DNA of 35,889 bases from an uncultured bacterium (GTDB lineage: Bacteria; Verrucomicrobiota; Lentisphaeria; Victivallales; UBA1829): NCBI GenBank assembly GCA_949297765.1, contig CASFTV010000034.1, forward strand, positions 1-35,889, written 5' to 3'. This document shows positions 33,023 to 35,889 of the stretch, one piece after another. Below the pieces are notes generated by a model. The model worked only from the letters and a program-made list of their open reading frames with translations, was not told where the DNA came from and made no database searches. The position numbers and the translations under genes were made by a program. The stretch's first letter is position 1. Each line of letters starts with the position of its first letter.

Positions 33023-34723
33023 TCAGCGCCTGTTCTTTTCTTCCTGCAGCTTCCGGAGGACATACTGGACCGCGGGAGTTCTCTCCTCTCCCGGCTTCGC
33101 GGAATTTTCCAGCTCCTCCTCCGCCAGAAAAAGACGGATGCACGCGGAACGGTAATCCATGCCGCCGATCCCGGCAATCAGACGGATTGCACGGTCCACC
33201 AGCTTCTTGTTGGAAATATCCACCCAGCTCATCCAGTTGCCAGTGATTCTTCCGAGAACGGCCATGATTCCCGTGGAAACCGTATTCAGGACCAGCTTGA
33301 CCGCCAGATGTTCCATCAGGTGAAGCGGCGTTCCGCGGAAGACACAGCGGATGCTGAAGTCGCCCGTCCCCTCCCCTCCGCCGATGGAGAGATGTTTCGA
33401 TTCGGCGAACATGGAACGCACCTCTGCAAACGCCCGGAGCAGAGGATCCTTTCCGGAACAGGGGCCGACCGTAATCAAAACAGCGGCATCCCTTCCCGTA
33501 AGAGCCCGTTTCTCCGGGAACACCCTCCCGACCTCGAATTTCAGGAGATCCTCTTTCCCGATCCGGGGAGGATTCGCACAGATCCGCTCCGGCGCATTCA
33601 TTTCCGCATAATCCGCCGGGGTCCAGTTCAGACAGCGCAGTGGGCGGCGCAGCTCGCGGTTCCAGAACTCCTCCGAGGAACAGAGCGGATTTTTCACGAA
33701 CACCCACGACGGCGGAGAAACCGTGTCGTCCTTCTTCCGGAACGGCGGAAGCATGAAGGTCGGGGAACGCTCCGTCGTATCTGTGAAAATATCCAGCATG
33801 CAGGCATCCGCAAAATAGGTAACGAGTCCTTTTTCTTTGTAGACCCCCGCTTCAAAATCAATATACGCTCCCAGAGCTTCTCCGGACTCCGCAGACTCCA
33901 GGGAATCCAGCAGGTGTTCAAACTGGAGAGCCGGATCCATCTCTTCACAGCCCATCAGACGGGCGGCGGCAGATTCCAGAGCGGCTCCGGCGACCAGCTG
34001 TTCCGAGGTTGTCGCCTGCATCCGCGTGGATCCGGCAAGCGCCATCGGTCCGCATGAAAGATCCAGTACGCAGACCCGCGGATCGCGAATGGCGTTCCGC
34101 GAACGCTCCAGATGCTCCGCAAGAAGATCGGCCGGATTGTTGAACATCAGAAAGACCTCCGATCCGCGCTCCAGCGCTTCAGACACCGTGCCGAGAACCG
34201 ATGAAGTCTCCCCCCCCTCCGTAATCGCAAGGAGAAGATCCCCTTTCCCCATTCCCATTTCCTGAATCTGACGGCGGCCGAAAACCGGATAATCCTCAAA
34301 CGACTCCACCGATTTCACCAGCGCATAGTCGCCGCCGGTCATGATGCTGAAGACCTGATTGGAAAACGCTCCCAGCTCCGGATTTTCTGCACAGCAGGCA
34401 CGCCACATACTTTCCAGAAGAATGCTCAGACGGCCGGTCGCACCGCATCCGGAAAAGACGATCCGTCCACCGCTCCGGAGAACGCGGACACAGGAATCTG
34501 TCAGCTTCCGGTATTCTCCGGACTGAAAAACCTTCCGGGCCATTTCCAGGACATTCCGATCCACCGACTGAAGCGTCCGGACGCCCTCAACGGAGGATCG
34601 GGCGAAATCCCGGTCCAGATTCCGGGTCAGCGGACTCGACTGTTCCGTCGGAAGAAAACCAAGATGAAACTGCGTTTCGTTGTTCAGAAAAAATTCCGCC
34701 CTCTTCAACGCCTTGTCGCTCAT
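33023..34723 (-). CDS. MurQ/glucokinase-regulatory-protein-like double SIS domain protein
   Basis: A 566-residue protein; ATG 34723 is preceded by AAAGGA. The N-terminal SIS domain contains RIVFSGCGATGRLSILLES (about 88-106), MTGGDYALVKSVESFEDY (about 128-145) and LLLAITEGGETSSVLG, aligning with the phosphosugar-binding region of MurQ. The C-terminal part reads HLAVKLVLNTVSTGIMAVLG and GNWMSWVDISNKKLVDRAIRL, close to the MurQ and GKRP C-terminal signature. Its length is that of two-SIS GKRP proteins, about twice bacterial MurQ. The Glu140 region matches one of the two MurQ catalytic Glu; the other seems shifted by two residues. It may be an etherase for N-acetylmuramate-6-phosphate or a sugar-phosphate-sensing regulator. 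The promoter shares a motif with the GH20-like gene. Confidence 0.83.
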   Translation of the reverse strand: MSDKALKRAEFFLNNETQFHLGFLPTEQSSPLTRNLDRDFARSSVEGVRTLQSVDRNVLEMARKVFQSGEYRKLTDSCVRVLRSGGRIVFSGCGATGRLSILLESMWRACCAENPELGAFSNQVFSIMTGGDYALVKSVESFEDYPVFGRRQIQEMGMGKGDLLLAITEGGETSSVLGTVSEALERGSEVFLMFNNPADLLAEHLERSRNAIRDPRVCVLDLSCGPMALAGSTRMQATTSEQLVAGAALESAAARLMGCEEMDPALQFEHLLDSLESAESGEALGAYIDFEAGVYKEKGLVTYFADACMLDIFTDTTERSPTFMLPPFRKKDDTVSPPSWVFVKNPLCSSEEFWNRELRRPLRCLNWTPADYAEMNAPERICANPPRIGKEDLLKFEVGRVFPEKRALTGRDAAVLITVGPCSGKDPLLRAFAEVRSMFAESKHLSIGGGEGTGDFSIRCVFRGTPLHLMEHLAVKLVLNTVSTGIMAVLGRITGNWMSWVDISNKKLVDRAIRLIAGIGGMDYRSACIRLFLAEEELENSAKPGEERTPAVQYVLRKLQEEKNRR

Positions 34724-34752
34724 TGCAGATCCTTTCTCCAAGAGAAGTTTAT

Positions 34753-34787
34753 ATTTTATAATATGAAATATTAATATCACATTTCAT
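34753..34787. promoter_or_regulatory. Candidate operator upstream of the SIS-domain gene
   Basis: ATTTTATAATATGAAAT (34753-34769) matches 27215-27231 at 16 of 17 positions. It overlaps an inverted repeat, ATGAAAT (34763-34769) and ATTTCAT (34781-34787), separated by 11 bases. The element lies 30 to 64 bases upstream of the minus-strand start codon. A shared repressor or activator, perhaps the IclR protein, is inferred. Confidence 0.55.
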
Positions 34788-35173
34788 TTAATAATGTAGC
34801 ATGATGAAAGAAAAAAATCAAATGGGAAATCAAATCTTCTTCCGAAACGCTCATGCCGTTGGGAGAGACCCGTTGTTCCATCTCCGGAACGACCCGGCCG
34901 GCTGGAAACGGGCAGCATTCCATGCGGGCCGGAAAACTTCCGTTCCGAGCTCACATCCAAGCCGCCGGGAAATCCGGATTTGCCGGGCTCCGGAGATGGA
35001 TCATACCGGAACTCAACGGAGTTGGAAAATCCGTTTTTCATCCGCAGCGGTAATCTATTTTTCAACAGCAAAGATTACTTCTCCGCGCTGAAAACATATT
35101 ACCACTCCCGGGAACCTCTCATTGATACTGCCGCAATGCATTCCGGGACAAAAGAAAAATCAGACAAAAACGC
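34788..35173. other. Gap without a convincing gene, possible degenerate coding remnant
   Basis: This 386-base stretch has coding-like base composition but no frame that resembles a known protein. A plus-strand frame opens at 34801 (MMKEKNQMGNQIFFRN) and stops at 35091 without a ribosome site. A second plus frame ending at 35177 gives ENPFFIRSGNLFFNSKDYF, which looks protein-like but has no plausible start. The two together could be a frameshifted relic lying between the SIS gene and the interrupted AraC gene. I do not assign a function. Confidence 0.3.
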
Positions 35174-35797
35174 TTAAGGATCCATATCGCTCTCTGCGGC
35201 GATCTGCCTTCCCTGCTTTTCCCAGTATTCCGCACGGTATTCCGTTGCGGTCCTGCCATAATGCCGGGCAAACGCCGCGCAGAAATACTGAGGAGAGAAA
35301 AAACCGGATGAGAGAGCGATTTCCTTGATCCCGCAATTCGACTCTATCAATAGTTTTGCCGCATGTTCAAGACGAAGATCTTTCAGATAATGGAAGGGAG
35401 ACTGGCCAAAATGCTGAAAGAATATCTTTTTCAAGGTCGGCGGACTCATCCGGAACCGGGCCGCCAGCTCACGGATCGTGATATCCTCTCTGAAATGCTC
35501 CTGAAGGTAACGGCGAATCTCCCCGGGAAACGCTTTTTCCGGCGAATGAGAGTGTTCCATGGAGAGACATTGCAGGAATTCATACAGACAGGCGGAAGCC
35601 GCAAGCCTGCCGCTCAAAGTTTTGTATTCCCCTACCGCTTCCAGGAGGCGCCGGCAGCACTCCCGCAGCATCCGGTTCCGATTGCGGACCGACAGGCAGC
35701 AGGTCTGTTCCAGCCCCAGAACCCGAAACAGTTCCGGAAGAAGTTTTCCCTGAAAACAGAATCCGTACGACTCAACCGGAGTAGTCCCGGGTGCGGT
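35174..35797 (-). pseudogene. AraC family regulator interrupted by an IS3-type insertion
   Basis: The C-terminal AraC DNA-binding domain is intact: DITIRELAARFRMSPPTLKK as the first helix-turn-helix, then GIKEIALSSGFFSPQYFCAA and FARHYGRTATEYR as the second with its signature. Upstream the frame continues through MLRECCRRLLEAVGEYKTL and LLPELFRVLGLEQTCCLSV to about 35797, where it meets the insertion sequence end; about 207 residues remain. The N-terminal sensing strands expected of a 270-300 residue AraC protein are therefore separated or lost. An internal ATG at 35671 could still produce a 165-residue DNA-binding fragment. It would originally have controlled a locus now outside the window or the degenerate stretch downstream. 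Confidence 0.72.
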
Positions 35798-35889
35798 TGT
35801 CCCCGAAAACTGGACAACTTGACTTGGTGTAAAATGCCCGTAAAGTAACTTGGAAAAGGAGGGCGTTTTATGAAAAAGTCGTATGACTC
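35798..35889 (+). mobile_element. Left end of an IS3-family insertion sequence
   Basis: From 35798 the sequence reads TGTCCCCGAAAACTGGACAA, which resembles IS3-family terminal repeats (a TG start and a CCCxAAAACTGGACA core). A 51-base leader with a strong AAAAGGAGGG ribosome site follows, then a transposase start. The element truncates an AraC gene. The right end and any target duplication lie outside the window, so the boundary is approximate. Confidence 0.65.
35870..35889 (+). CDS. IS3-type transposase OrfA, first residues only
   Basis: An ATG at 35870 follows AAAAGGAGGG with suitable spacing and encodes MKKSYD before the window ends. This beginning is typical of the small helix-turn-helix OrfA of IS3-family elements (MKKSYDxxFKAKVALEA in relatives). 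Only six full codons are visible, so the call depends on the adjoining IS end. Confidence 0.55.

Overview
The window looks like chromosome from a carbohydrate-degrading bacterium of the Lentisphaerota, close to Victivallis. This is inferred from gene content. Three separate loci each carry a type II pseudopilin-like protein (FTLIELL-type N-methylation helix, ending in an H-X9-DG motif) beside a very large secreted glycoside hydrolase. Such proteins are hugely expanded in Lentisphaerota and Planctomycetes. Base composition is moderately GC-rich, genes are densely packed with many ATGA stop/start overlaps, and there is no SusC/SusD pair, ABC importer or PTS. No rRNA, tRNA or CRISPR array was seen.

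Layout. (A) 1-7772, minus strand: an operon reading leftward from a good promoter: pseudopilin, a 1163-residue secreted clan GH-A-like enzyme with carbohydrate-binding modules, a GH28-like beta-helix protein, an FAD-dependent oxidoreductase and a GH42 beta-galactosidase cut by the window edge. A GntR/LacI hybrid regulator (7964-9064) diverges from it across an AT-rich region with a long inverted repeat. (B) 9092-16801: an AraC regulator diverges from five tightly coupled genes without signal peptides: GxDLY/SGNH esterase, DUF2264-like toroid protein, GH42 enzyme, type I mannose-6-phosphate isomerase and nitrilase-family amidase. (C) 16822-24102: a second AraC regulator diverges from pseudopilin, TIM-barrel sugar isomerase/epimerase, small secreted beta-sandwich protein, 976-residue secreted GH-A-like enzyme and HAD phosphatase. 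(D) 24103-26214: an array of perfect stem-loops, then a MarR regulator coupled to a MATE exporter. (E) 26403-32974: IclR regulator, GH20-like hexosaminidase, 1035-residue secreted GH-A-like enzyme and a coupled pseudopilin. (F) 33023-35889: a MurQ/GKRP-like double SIS protein on the minus strand, a degenerate-looking gap, and an AraC gene cut by the left end of an IS3-family insertion.

Likely cooperation (inference): each locus pairs a sugar-responsive regulator with a surface or secreted lyase/hydrolase and intracellular enzymes that finish the oligosaccharide. A 17-bp motif matching at 16 of 17 positions lies upstream of both the GH20-like gene and the SIS-domain gene, suggesting a small amino-sugar regulon. 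The most interesting recurring unit is the pseudopilin plus giant GH-A-like enzyme pair, seen three times with different paralogues and once with an ATGA overlap. It could be a dedicated surface-display or secretion arrangement replacing the usual SusCD-type machinery.
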